Assembly (NCBI GenBank): GCA_963783145.1
Contig: CAWAMM010000002.1
Span: forward strand, 434,001-498,000
Reading direction: 5' to 3'
DNA from: DATGKG01 sp963783145
GTDB lineage: Bacteria; Desulfobacterota; Binatia; Binatales; Binataceae
Length of the DNA: 64,000 nt
Shown: one piece after another, positions 18,035 through 25,939 of the stretch
Numbering within the stretch: position 1 is the first letter of the stretch
How the letters are laid out: every line of letters starts with the position of its first letter
The notes under the pieces: generated by a model
The model's input: the letters and a program-made list of their open reading frames with translations, nothing else
Databases searched by the model: none
What the model was told of the DNA's origin: nothing
Made by a program: the position numbers and the translations under genes

Positions 18035-18050
18035 TGGCGCAGTGATTGCT
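18035..18050 (+). promoter_or_regulatory. Sigma-54 promoter before the second activator gene
   Basis: TGGCGC-AGTGA-TTGCT matches TGGCAC-N5-TTGCT with a single mismatch. It is 77 bp upstream of the GTG at 18127, within the 175-bp gap between the two activator genes, so the second gene can be driven separately from the first. Confidence 0.65.
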
Positions 18051-18126
18051 TTTTCTTCTCTCGCGCGGAACAAAATCTCGCGATCGGTACTGTTCTGCGA
18101 CATGTTAGAAGCGAAGGGATGAGAAA

Positions 18127-19473
18127 GTGGAACAGCCTTTTCAAAATTCTGAGACACTTCCTGACAATCACTCCGAGGAATGGGTCGCGGTGCAAAAACT
18201 CTCCGAACGCACCGAGAACGTCGGCGATATGGTCGTGGTGTCCGAAGAATTGCGCAAAGTTCTCAAGACCATCACCAAGCTGAGCCCCTATCGGCAGACC
18301 GTGCTGATTGAGGGCGAATCCGGTACCGGCAAAGATCTCATCGCGCGCGCGTTGCATAATTTTAGTGGCGCCCCCAATGGTCCCTTCGTAACCTTCAACT
18401 GTTCCAACCTGGTCGCCTCACTGGCCGAGGCCCAGTTGTTCGGCCACGTCAAGGGCGCCTATACCGACGCGCGCGAAGATGCGCTCGGCTATTTCCGTTC
18501 CGCTAATGGCGGGACTTTGTTCCTCGACGAGATCGGCGAGCTGCCCTTGAACCTGCAGCCCAAGCTGCTGCGCGCGGTCGAGAATCGTGAAATCCAGCCG
18601 GTCGGCTCCACGCACGTATTCAAAGTGGATCTGAGGCTGATCGCGGCGACCAATCGTGACCTGCGCGCGATGATGAAGAAGGGCGAGTTTCGCGAAGACC
18701 TCTATTACCGGATGAGCTCGGCGGCGATCGTCGTCCCGCCGTTGCGTCAACGCACCGAGGCAATTCCCAACTTCGTCGCCCATTTCATCGAGCGGTACAA
18801 CAAGCTGTTCGGAAAAGATGTCAGATACGTCGCTACCGAAGCGGTCCATGCGATGTGTAAATATCCCTGGCCCGGCAACATCCGCGAACTCGCTCACGTG
18901 ATCGAAACTGCGGTGCTGATGACCGATCTCGATCGCCTCACAGTGTCCGATCTGCCGTCGCAGATTCTCAATACCTCGACCGATCCCGACGCTCCAATGC
19001 CGGCGCCCGCTCCGTTTGGCGATCCCGAAGTCGCAAAATTGCTGCGGCCCTCCTCGGAGCCCATCTCGACCTCGCAGGATTGGGGATTACCGGAGAAATC
19101 ACCGTTGCTGCTCGATGACGTCATCAAGAAGACGCTGGTGCGGTCGCTGCAGCAGAGCGGGGGCAATCGACGTCGTGCCGCCGACCTGCTGGGCGTCTCG
19201 CGCTCGACGCTCTACCGGATGCTTGCGCGTTACGAGCTGGACGACGCGAACCGTGCCAATGGCCTCAGCAACGGTATGGCGATTCAGGACCCGCTCGCGT
19301 CGCGCCGACACTCGAAGCCCTCTAGAAAATCCGTCCGGGCTGGATCACAATTCGCCTATGATGACGCGCGCGATCATTATCGCGATACTTTGGCTGGCGC
19401 TGCCGGCCCTGGCGCAGGCGGGCGCCAACCCGCCTCCCGAGTTGCTCCAGCTCGAGCGAGAGGTGTCCCTTAA
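18127..19473 (+). CDS. Sigma-54-dependent activator without receiver domain (second of tandem pair)
   Basis: This protein is a close paralogue of the preceding gene along its whole AAA+ and HTH length; it starts at a GTG. Walker A is GESGTGKD, the sigma-54 loop is GAYTDA (Tyr for Phe), Walker B GGTLFLDEIGELP, and the HTH NRRRAADLLGVSRSTLYRML. The last ~60 residues after the HTH are low-complexity, and the final 116 bp overlap the start of the next gene in another frame, so the true functional C-terminus may be earlier. Tandem duplicated activators of this kind can act as a hetero-oligomer, as HrpR/HrpS do. Confidence 0.92.
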   Translation: MEQPFQNSETLPDNHSEEWVAVQKLSERTENVGDMVVVSEELRKVLKTITKLSPYRQTVLIEGESGTGKDLIARALHNFSGAPNGPFVTFNCSNLVASLAEAQLFGHVKGAYTDAREDALGYFRSANGGTLFLDEIGELPLNLQPKLLRAVENREIQPVGSTHVFKVDLRLIAATNRDLRAMMKKGEFREDLYYRMSSAAIVVPPLRQRTEAIPNFVAHFIERYNKLFGKDVRYVATEAVHAMCKYPWPGNIRELAHVIETAVLMTDLDRLTVSDLPSQILNTSTDPDAPMPAPAPFGDPEVAKLLRPSSEPISTSQDWGLPEKSPLLLDDVIKKTLVRSLQQSGGNRRRAADLLGVSRSTLYRMLARYELDDANRANGLSNGMAIQDPLASRRHSKPSRKSVRAGSQFAYDDARDHYRDTLAGAAGPGAGGRQPASRVAPARARGVP

Positions 19474-19645
19474 GATGGCGCACGCGCGCGACGAGGGGTT
19501 CACCGATCCGGCGAAACTCAAAACGCTGGCCGAGGCGCAAGCCCTCGATGCTGAGGCCGAGAAGGCGCTCAAAGATGGCGAGTACGAGCGGTCTGAGAAT
19601 GACTTCCTCAAAACCAAGACGTTGTTGCACAATTTGGGCATCTGA
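19358..19645 (+). CDS. Small exported protein
   Basis: The 95-residue protein begins at tandem ATGs (19358/19361) inside the 3' end of the second activator gene. It has a signal peptide (TRAIIIAILWLALPALAQAGA) followed by an acidic, helical, charged domain (LQLEREVSLKMAHARDEG ... AEKALKDGEYERSENDFL). I recognise no family. Probably periplasmic. Confidence 0.6.
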   Translation: MMTRAIIIAILWLALPALAQAGANPPPELLQLEREVSLKMAHARDEGFTDPAKLKTLAEAQALDAEAEKALKDGEYERSENDFLKTKTLLHNLGI

Positions 19646-19652
19646 CGGAAAC

Positions 19653-19916
19653 TACTGCTCGACAACGTCGAGCAGTATCCTGAGCGCTGCGCGAAGGATC
19701 TCGGTAGGTACGGACTCGAATGGCAAAAGTGCAAAAACAAACCCATTACTCGGCATCGCCGAGTAATGGGCCTGAGGCTGCCGAAGGACCTTTCGAAGGT
19801 ACGATTCACGACGTTGAAAGTGCAGAAACAAACCCACCGGGAGCATCGCGAGCGGTGGTCCTGAGTCCGCGAAGAACCTCGAATACCACGATTCCGAAAG
19901 TGCAAAAACAAACCCA
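19653..19916 (+). repeat. Three-unit array of composite palindromic repeats
   Basis: Each unit has three parts: a hairpin, a CCTGAG...CGAAGGA-like segment, and a conserved 20-mer AAAGTGCAAAAACAAACCCA. The 20-mer occurs at 19726-19745, 19817-19836 (one change) and 19897-19916. Hairpins: 19653-19677 (11-bp stem, loop AAC), 19742-19770 (13-bp perfect stem, loop ATC), and about 19835-19859 (imperfect stem, loop ATC). Short open frames on both strands here are repeat-derived, not genes. It fills the 332-bp gap before xdhC. Confidence 0.8.
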
Positions 19917-19977
19917 AAAAATGCCCGAACTTGTTATATTTTAAATTGTGGAAAACGTGCTGACTCTTCGTCGATAA

Positions 19978-21135
19978 ATGACTAACCCCGATCAGATATG
20001 GGCAGAGGCGGTCCGCGTTCTCGAACGCGGCAAGCCCTTCGTCTTGGCCACCGTCGTCAACGTCCGAGGTTCCACCCCGCGCGAAGTCGGCGCCAAGATG
20101 ATCGTGCGCGACGACGGCCAGTTTGGGACCATCGGCGGTGGATGCGGCGAGGCCGAGGTCTTCCGCAAAGCTCGTGTGTTACTCGAAGATCGCTCCGAGG
20201 CCCGTCTCGCCGAGGTCGATCTGACGGGCGATTTCGACCAACAGGAAATCGGCACCTGCGGCGGCATCATGGATGTCTTCATCGATCGATGGGCGCCCGA
20301 GTCCGACTTGCCACTAGCGAAGAAGCTTGCTGACGCGGCGGAACACAGCCGTCCGGCAGCGCTATTGACGGTAGTTGATACAGGTTCACCGACGTCCAAA
20401 ATGAGCCGCGTTGGTTCGCGTACCGTCGTCGATCCCGCGCAGCATGATACCGGCGCGCTCGCCGCAGTCGGCCTCGAGGCGTTCGCGCTCGACCAGGTCG
20501 CCGAGCGTGCCGCCGATTCGCATGCCGGGTTGGTTGAGGTCGGTGAGGCCGGGTTGCGCCATACCACCCGTATCGAGTCCAATGGCGCGCCGCGTATCTT
20601 TATCGACCCTATCGCGGGTGCTCAGCGGCTGATTATCGTCGGCGCGGGCCATATCGCGCAGCCGCTGGCCTCGATGGGTTCGATGCTCGGGTTTCACGTC
20701 ACCGTGATCGACGACCGCCATCAGTTCGCCAATCGCGAGCGCTTCCCGACCGCCAATGAAATCGTCGTCAAGCCGTTTCAGGAGGCGATCGATGCGCTCC
20801 GCCTCGATAAGCACTGCTTCCTGGTCTCGGTCACCCGCGGCCATGCCTATGATGAGGTAGCGGTTGCCGCGGCGCTGCGCCAGCCATGCGGATTCGTCGG
20901 CATGATCGGCTCCCGACGGCGTGTCAAAACGACCCTCGACCGTCTCATGGAGGCCGGCATTCCCCGCGCGCGCACCGAGGACGTTCACGCGCCGCTCGGG
21001 CTGGATATCGGCGCCGAGACGCCCGAGGAGATCGCGGTCGCTATCATCGCCGAGATCGTCCGCGAGCGCCGCACCGGGGTGCGCGACGCCCTCACGATGG
21101 GCGTGAAGTCGGGCCGTCTGAAGCCTAACCCGTAG
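19978..21135 (+). CDS. xdhC: XdhC family molybdenum hydroxylase maturation protein
   Basis: The 385-residue protein has the N-terminal XdhC/CoxI domain (FVLATVVNVRGSTPREVGAKMIV, GTIGGGCGEAEV, EIGTCGGIMDVFI) and the C-terminal XdhC Rossmann domain (RLIIVGAGHIAQPLASMGSMLGFHVTVIDDR ... VGMIGSRRRV). These proteins bind molybdenum cofactor and help insert its sulfurated form into xanthine dehydrogenase-like enzymes. The next gene, 7 bp on, is a nucleotidyltransferase for the same cofactor. No hydroxylase subunit is in the window. Confidence 0.92.
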   Translation: MTNPDQIWAEAVRVLERGKPFVLATVVNVRGSTPREVGAKMIVRDDGQFGTIGGGCGEAEVFRKARVLLEDRSEARLAEVDLTGDFDQQEIGTCGGIMDVFIDRWAPESDLPLAKKLADAAEHSRPAALLTVVDTGSPTSKMSRVGSRTVVDPAQHDTGALAAVGLEAFALDQVAERAADSHAGLVEVGEAGLRHTTRIESNGAPRIFIDPIAGAQRLIIVGAGHIAQPLASMGSMLGFHVTVIDDRHQFANRERFPTANEIVVKPFQEAIDALRLDKHCFLVSVTRGHAYDEVAVAAALRQPCGFVGMIGSRRRVKTTLDRLMEAGIPRARTEDVHAPLGLDIGAETPEEIAVAIIAEIVRERRTGVRDALTMGVKSGRLKPNP

Positions 21136-21142
21136 CACTGCC

Positions 21143-21748
21143 ATGGCTGATGTCGTCGGGATCCTGCTGGCTGCCGGTGAGTCGCGCCGGATGGGTTTTC
21201 CTAAACCATTACTTCAAGTTGATGATGAGACCTTCGTAGCGCACCTCGCCGCCGCGATGCTCAAGGTGGTCGCGCGCCTCATCGTCGTCATGGGTGCGCA
21301 TGCTGACCGCGTCCGCCCCGCGATCCCCACCGATCCTCGCATCGCCATGGTCAACAATCCCGATTGGGTGCGGGGTCAGCTATCGTCGATAAAGGCGGGA
21401 ATTCGCGCGCTGCCTGCCGACGCACCCGCGGCGCTGGTTCATCTGACCGATCACCCGACCGTGAGGGCCGAGACATTCGCCGCGGTCGTCGATGCATATC
21501 GGCGAAGCGGAAAGCCGATCGTCATCGCGCGTTACGATGGCCATCGGGGCCATCCGGTGCTGTTCGACCGGTCTATCTTTGCAGAGCTCCTTGACGCGCC
21601 TGAGGATCGGGGCGCTCGGGTGGTAGTAAACGCGGATGCGTCCCGCATCGTCTATAGTAATGTGGAAGACCCGGGAATCCTGTTGGATCTTGATACGCCG
21701 GAAGACCTGGCGCGGGCGGGGTTGGCGTTTCCGGTAAAAAATCCATAG
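21143..21748 (+). CDS. MobA-like molybdopterin nucleotidyltransferase (MocA-type)
   Basis: The 201-residue NTP-transferase domain protein has the nucleotide-binding signature ILLAAGESRRMGFPKPLL, then VHLTDHPTV and GHRGHPVLFDRSIF. The Gly-His-Pro feature and pairing with XdhC are typical of MocA, the CTP:molybdopterin cytidylyltransferase that makes MCD for molybdenum hydroxylases, rather than of MobA. Co-transcribed with xdhC. Confidence 0.85.
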   Translation: MADVVGILLAAGESRRMGFPKPLLQVDDETFVAHLAAAMLKVVARLIVVMGAHADRVRPAIPTDPRIAMVNNPDWVRGQLSSIKAGIRALPADAPAALVHLTDHPTVRAETFAAVVDAYRRSGKPIVIARYDGHRGHPVLFDRSIFAELLDAPEDRGARVVVNADASRIVYSNVEDPGILLDLDTPEDLARAGLAFPVKNP

Positions 21749-21822
21749 CGATCGCTCTTGAAAGGGCAATACTTTGCTACATTTTTCCTGTAACCACATG
21801 GCCAGCCGCCGCGTATTACTAG

Positions 21823-22467
21823 ATGCGTATGCGACTAGCTTTGGCCAGACGAATCGGATGGAGCCCAGCCGTCAGAGCTGACGAGGAACTGGTCGCAGAT
21901 GCCTTGGGTGGGCAGACCGAGGCGTTTTCGGAGCTGTCGACGCGCCATCGACAACGCGTCGAGCGGCTGTGCCAGCGTTTTTTCTCGGACCAGGAAATCG
22001 CGCGCGACCTCGCCCAGGAGGCCTTCCTGAAAGCCTTCGCGGCGCTGGCGACCTATCGGGCCGAGATGCCCTTTGGGGCATGGTTGCGAGCCATCGTGGT
22101 TAATGTTTGTTATGACGAATTGCGCCGCCGCAAGCGCCGCCCGGAAGATTTGGTCGGCGACTTCAGCGAGCCCGAACTCGGATGGATGCAGTTGGTCAGT
22201 ACCGCGACGCCGGAAGAGTTGGTGGGCGAGGCGGAAGAGCGGCGCGAGTCGCACGACCTGGCGCATCGGCTGCTCGACTCGCTCAAGCCGGAGGATAGGA
22301 TGGTGCTGGTGTTGAAAGACAGCGAGGAGTTAGGTGTCGCCGAGATCGCGGCTATGATGGGATGGAGCGAGGCGAAAGTGAAAATTCGCGCGTTTCGCGC
22401 GCGTCAGGTGCTGCGCAAGAATGCGGAGCGTATGACGAACGCGGGACGCCTTCGAGTAGTGAAATGA
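21823..22467 (+). CDS. ECF-type RNA polymerase sigma factor
   Basis: The 214-residue sigma-70-family protein has only region 2 (EAFSELSTRHRQRVERLCQRFFSDQEIARDLAQEAFLKAFAAL, FGAWLRAIVVNVCYDELRRRKRR) and region 4 (LKPEDRMVLVLKDSEELGVAEIAAMMGWSEAKVKIRAFRAR). Its stop overlaps the start of an anti-sigma gene by ATGA, so the pair is translationally coupled. With the metal-sensor-like third gene this resembles cnr/ncc-type or envelope-stress ECF systems. Confidence 0.92.
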   Translation: MRMRLALARRIGWSPAVRADEELVADALGGQTEAFSELSTRHRQRVERLCQRFFSDQEIARDLAQEAFLKAFAALATYRAEMPFGAWLRAIVVNVCYDELRRRKRRPEDLVGDFSEPELGWMQLVSTATPEELVGEAEERRESHDLAHRLLDSLKPEDRMVLVLKDSEELGVAEIAAMMGWSEAKVKIRAFRARQVLRKNAERMTNAGRLRVVK

Positions 22468-22889
22468 ACTGTTTTGAAGCACGACAGGATTTTCGATCGT
22501 TCTGGCGCAAAGAGCTTGCGCCGGAGAGCCGCGCCGCGTTCCTGGCGCATCTCGCGGAATGCGCGAAGTGCGATGGATCGTTCCGCATTTTCGCGCTGAC
22601 CGCGCCGGTCTTTCATTCCGACGCCGAGCCCACCCGATTGGCTGGAACTGCGCGTCGCATACCGGCTGCGGCGCGGCGCGAGGGCCGGGCCTATCGCGAG
22701 AGCGGGCGCTCCTCGGCCTGGGTTTCGATGGCGGCGGTGCTGGCGCTTTTCATCAGTGGCGCTTCGGCCGCCTACTTTTCGGTCAAGGCGCCGAGCGAGA
22801 CGCTGAGTGATGCGATTCATCAGCCCTCGCAGTTCGTGGAAATGGTCAGCGCGGACTATCCGGAGACCACCAGCGACTTTGGGCAATAG
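22464..22889 (+). CDS. Zinc-finger anti-sigma factor
   Basis: The 141-residue protein starts at the ATG overlapping the sigma stop. The N-terminal zf-HC2/ZAS-type motif H-x3-C-x2-C is HLAECAKC at about residues 25-32. A single membrane helix (AWVSMAAVLALFISGASAAYF) follows at about 88-108, with a short periplasmic tail. It would hold the ECF sigma at the membrane until signalled. Confidence 0.82.
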   Translation: MNCFEARQDFRSFWRKELAPESRAAFLAHLAECAKCDGSFRIFALTAPVFHSDAEPTRLAGTARRIPAAARREGRAYRESGRSSAWVSMAAVLALFISGASAAYFSVKAPSETLSDAIHQPSQFVEMVSADYPETTSDFGQ

Positions 22890-23253
22890 CCTGAAATGGA
22901 GCGGAATCGCGCTGGCAGCGATTGCCGGCGTACTGATTGGCTTCGCCGCTTCGACCTACGCTTATCGCCATCGCATGCTCCAGGTGCCGGGCCCGCACAG
23001 CTTTATCGAGCGGCTCGATCACGAGCTCAACCTTTCGCCCGATCAGCTCCATCAAGTGGAAAGCCTGATGCGGGACACGCACAACAAGATGGAGCAGCTG
23101 CACGAGGATTTTCGCCGCCAGCATCAGCAACTGATCTCCCAGACCCACGATCAGATTCGCGCGCTGCTGACGCCTGAGCAGCAGCAGAAGTTTGATCGCG
23201 ACTTCACCCCTCCGTCAGGACACGGCCCCGATCATCACGGCCACGACGATTAG
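22879..23253 (+). CDS. CnrX/CpxP-like periplasmic metal sensor (metal_resist family)
   Basis: The most sensible start is the TTG at 22879, overlapping the anti-sigma stop; an upstream ATG at 22807 would give a long, unconvincing leader. About 124 residues: an N-terminal membrane anchor (WSGIALAAIAGVLIGFAASTYAYRH), then a four-helix periplasmic domain (LNLSPDQLHQVESLMRDTHNKMEQL ... LLTPEQQQKFDRDF) and a His-rich tail (HGPDHHGHDD). Third gene of the sigma/anti-sigma operon, so probably its signal input. Its last 90 bp reappear at 25940-26029. Confidence 0.75.
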   Translation: MGNSLKWSGIALAAIAGVLIGFAASTYAYRHRMLQVPGPHSFIERLDHELNLSPDQLHQVESLMRDTHNKMEQLHEDFRRQHQQLISQTHDQIRALLTPEQQQKFDRDFTPPSGHGPDHHGHDD

Positions 23254-23505
23254 CATATCGCCGACGATGACCCCTGCGGGGCAGCTAGCTTTCGACTATT
23301 GCGCGGTTATAATGAACCGTTTCCTCGCTCATCCAGCATAAATTCTTTTCCGATGGGCTAGCGTCATAGACACACGGTTGACGGCGACTTCGTCCTCCCA
23401 CCAAATTGTTCACAATCAGGTAACACTGTAAAGACTTTACTTGCTTGAATTGCGCTCTTACGGTCGGGCTCCTCGATGATTGTCTAATTGATTAGAGGAG
23501 GTCTC

Positions 23506-24028
23506 ATGTCGAGCTCAAGATTCGTTACTGGCCGAGTTCCGCTTATCATTTTCGGAATGGCGATTGCTTTTCTATCACCATGCCTCACCGCATCGGCGCA
23601 ACAGCCGCCAACCCCCGTACTAGCAAATCCAAATTGGTGCTCGGATGTGCCGGCGTCGCCTCCGCCGCCATCGAAATTCACTGCGGCACAATGGACGAGC
23701 ATCAGGCAGCGCTGCACCGCCTCTACGGCGCGCGACGATATCTGCAGGGATGTGTGTGAAGCGGCGAGAGAGCTGTGGCAGCGAGCGAAGGCAGGCCAGC
23801 ACCACGCCGAATGCGAATCCGAACTGGTGTTCAGATGTGCCAGCCTCTCCGCCTCCACCGCACATGGAGCGTCACTGGGCCGCGATGAGGAAAGCGTGTA
23901 TCAACACCGTTCCTGGAAATAGGACTTGTAGAGAGGACTGTTGGACAGCAAAACAGATGTGGCAGCTTCAGAAAGCAGGACAGGTTGGCGCACAGCAGCA
24001 GACGTATCCGGATGCGCCGCCTTTTTGA
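23506..24028 (+). pseudogene. Frameshifted secreted Cys-rich protein with two tandem repeats
   Basis: The gene starts at the ATG at 23506 after a strong AGAGGAGGT site and encodes a signal peptide (VPLIIFGMAIAFLSPCLTASAQ). A ~52-residue repeat follows, beginning NPNWCSDVPASPPPP and containing C...C..C and W near its end. The same repeat begins again at 23813 but one frame over: copy starts at 23623 and 23813 are 190 bp apart, not a multiple of three. Joining the frames near 23795-23815 gives a two-repeat protein of about 174 residues ending at 24028. As written, the first frame stops at 23922. Family unknown. Confidence 0.6.
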
Positions 24029-24187
24029 CGTCATCCATCCACAACTTTCGGTAATAGCTCCTGCCTATGCGCAAACCGTGAGTTAGTGGTATTTGGGACT
24101 TTCGCCGCTTAGCCTTAGGGTTAGAATATTGGTACGGTCCTCGCGCACGTCCGCCCCGCTGCGCGCGCAAGGTGAGGAGCAACCAAT

Positions 24188-24439
24188 ATGGCGATTGGAT
24201 CACCAAAGGACATCGCAACCCAAGGCGAAAAAATTTATCAGGACAAATATCGGGCGACCTACGAGAAACAATAACCGGGTAAATTTGTAACGATTGAGAT
24301 CGAGACGGGCGAAGCGTTCATTGCTGACTCCCCAGAAGAGGCGATCCAAGCGGCTCAAAAGGCGAGAGATGGCGGACTGTTTCATCTCATTAAGGTCGGT
24401 TCCGCGGGGGCGTTTTACCTCAGTTCACTATTGAGCTAA
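24188..24439 (+). pseudogene. Small conserved-looking gene interrupted by an in-frame TAA
   Basis: From the ATG at 24188 (GGTGAGGAG site upstream) the frame reads MAIGSPKDIATQGEKIYQDK and onward to a TAA at 24272-24274. It then continues in the same frame as PGKFVTIEIETGEAFIADSP and onward to FHLIKVGSAGAFYLSSLLS, ending at 24439. Both halves fit one 83-codon protein of a type I know only as small hypothetical proteins of the form EKIY...GKFV.ID..TGEA...TPEEAL. A single substitution explains the stop. Lies in the accessory island. Confidence 0.6.
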
Positions 24440-24568
24440 GCGCATGGCGAAGGCGACGGGCAAGCTAAACGAAGGTGGCTGCCCGAGTATCGAGATCGAA
24501 GCAAGAACATGCACTTGGCGAAGGGTGGCTGCTGAAGTGGCAGTGACGTGACAGGTCGGAAGCTTGCT

Positions 24569-25234
24569 CTATAGTTGGTCGTCTGCGATCTCGGCGTACC
24601 GACGAGGCGTAATGTCTTGGTCGGTCAATACTTGGTCAAACGTCCAAGGATTAATTTCTGGAATGCGTCGCAATGGAAGTTTGGTTTCGTCGCTCGCGTC
24701 TTCGCGGGCACGCTTAAAAGCTTCCGCAAATGCTTCGTCGCGCTTCCCTTGGAAAATTCCAGGCGATTCTTTCAGGAGGTCTTGGATTTCGTTGCGAGCA
24801 TCACGGATCGTCCGACGCCAACTTTCGTGATGTTCTACGGCGTTCGGTTGAACGAGGTATTTGAGTAGGTGTGCAAGTAATCGCTGCAACTGCCTCCGCA
24901 TTGTTCGCCGATCCTGCGCCGCCATCGCTTCCAACTCCTCGGCTAAATTGTCCCAATCTAGCGAGTAGGTACGCCGCGCGCGCAGCGCTGACGCTTGGTC
25001 AACGAGCCAACCGCAAAAATCCTCGTCTATCTGACGCATCTGCATCGCCTGCATAGCCGCGACTGTATACGCTTGCGCGGCTTTCGCCTCAACTAACTTG
25101 GCGAACGCTCCCCACGCAGCATCAATATGGACCAATGATGGCGATTGCGAATTGGTCGTCGTCACGCCTACCTGTTGCGCAAGATTGTCGGTCAATTCTT
25201 CTTGAAACTGTCGAAGCTGTGGTGCTGCTGCCAT
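24569..25234 (-). CDS. DUF29 family protein
   Basis: The 221-residue protein carries the DUF29 core: DEDFCGWLVDQASALRARR, LDWDNLAEELEAMAAQDRRTMRRQLQRLLAHLLKY, SWRRTIRDARNEIQDLLKESPGI. DUF29 is a helical domain of unknown function, common in cyanobacteria and found in mobile or stress islands. An N-terminal extension of ~65 residues is not part of the domain. Last of three leftward genes with gaps of 4 and 23 bp. Confidence 0.8.
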   Translation of the reverse strand: MAAAPQLRQFQEELTDNLAQQVGVTTTNSQSPSLVHIDAAWGAFAKLVEAKAAQAYTVAAMQAMQMRQIDEDFCGWLVDQASALRARRTYSLDWDNLAEELEAMAAQDRRTMRRQLQRLLAHLLKYLVQPNAVEHHESWRRTIRDARNEIQDLLKESPGIFQGKRDEAFAEAFKRAREDASDETKLPLRRIPEINPWTFDQVLTDQDITPRRYAEIADDQL

Positions 25235-25238
25235 TGGC

Positions 25239-25478
25239 TTATTTGTTGGGTCCGCGAACGACCGTTACCGCCGTGCCGAGTTTCACAACATACGATGGAT
25301 TGCCCTCGAGGTCGGAGGAACCGACTACTTTATAGATTACCGTAGCCGGATTCGAAACGCGGATAATAGCGCCGTCATCGAGCGTATATTCGTTGTATTG
25401 TTCGTTCTTATCCACGGCGGTCATTTCGTCCACGTCGAACGACATTCCGCCGGAAGCTATATGTTTTCGTTCACCCAC
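25239..25478 (-). CDS. Small hypothetical protein upstream of DUF29
   Basis: The 79-residue, mostly beta-strand protein (YTLDDGAIIRVSNPATVIYKV) has no signal peptide. No family recognised. Four bases separate it from the DUF29 gene, implying co-translation. Confidence 0.6.
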   Translation of the reverse strand: MGERKHIASGGMSFDVDEMTAVDKNEQYNEYTLDDGAIIRVSNPATVIYKVVGSSDLEGNPSYVVKLGTAVTVVRGPNK

Positions 25479-25501
25479 GCGGAAGGCTCCTGCTCTCGAT
25501 T

Positions 25502-25795
25502 TTACTGGTCTGTTGCTGACGAGACTACCCGTTTAGCACAACACCGACAGGACTCAAGCACTGCCGATTGAACATCTTCGCGCGTCAAATCCTTGAATTT
25601 GAGCGACGGGGTATTCACCAGAGCGCGGAGCGTGTCGAGAAACAGTCCGTCGCTATTTTCATGCCGCTTATTGAACCTGAACGGGAAATTCCGTGTTGGT
25701 TTACTCGCAGATCCGGACACCGGAACGGTGTCCCGCTTCCCGTCAGACCTCCTGAAGAAGGCGATGGCCAATGCATCGGGGAGTGGTAGCGGCAA
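25502..25795 (-). CDS. Hypothetical protein, weakly supported
   Basis: The 97-residue frame is upstream of, and in the same direction as, the two preceding genes. The segment RNFPFRFNKRHENSDGLFLD and the run to DVQSAVLESCRCC look protein-like, but other frames here are also open, so coding is uncertain. Family not recognised. Confidence 0.35.
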   Translation of the reverse strand: MPLPLPDALAIAFFRRSDGKRDTVPVSGSASKPTRNFPFRFNKRHENSDGLFLDTLRALVNTPSLKFKDLTREDVQSAVLESCRCCAKRVVSSATDQ

Positions 25796-25939
25796 TCCTT
25801 AAAGTGAAGTGAACCAATTTGGAAACTTCGGTGGCCTAATTCGGCCGGTACCGGAAAGTTGGTCGAGCCGGTCGCCGACGCGATCCTCGACCAGAAGCAG
25901 GCGCTCCGCAGACCAGGTCCGGTCGCCCTCACGGGCCGG

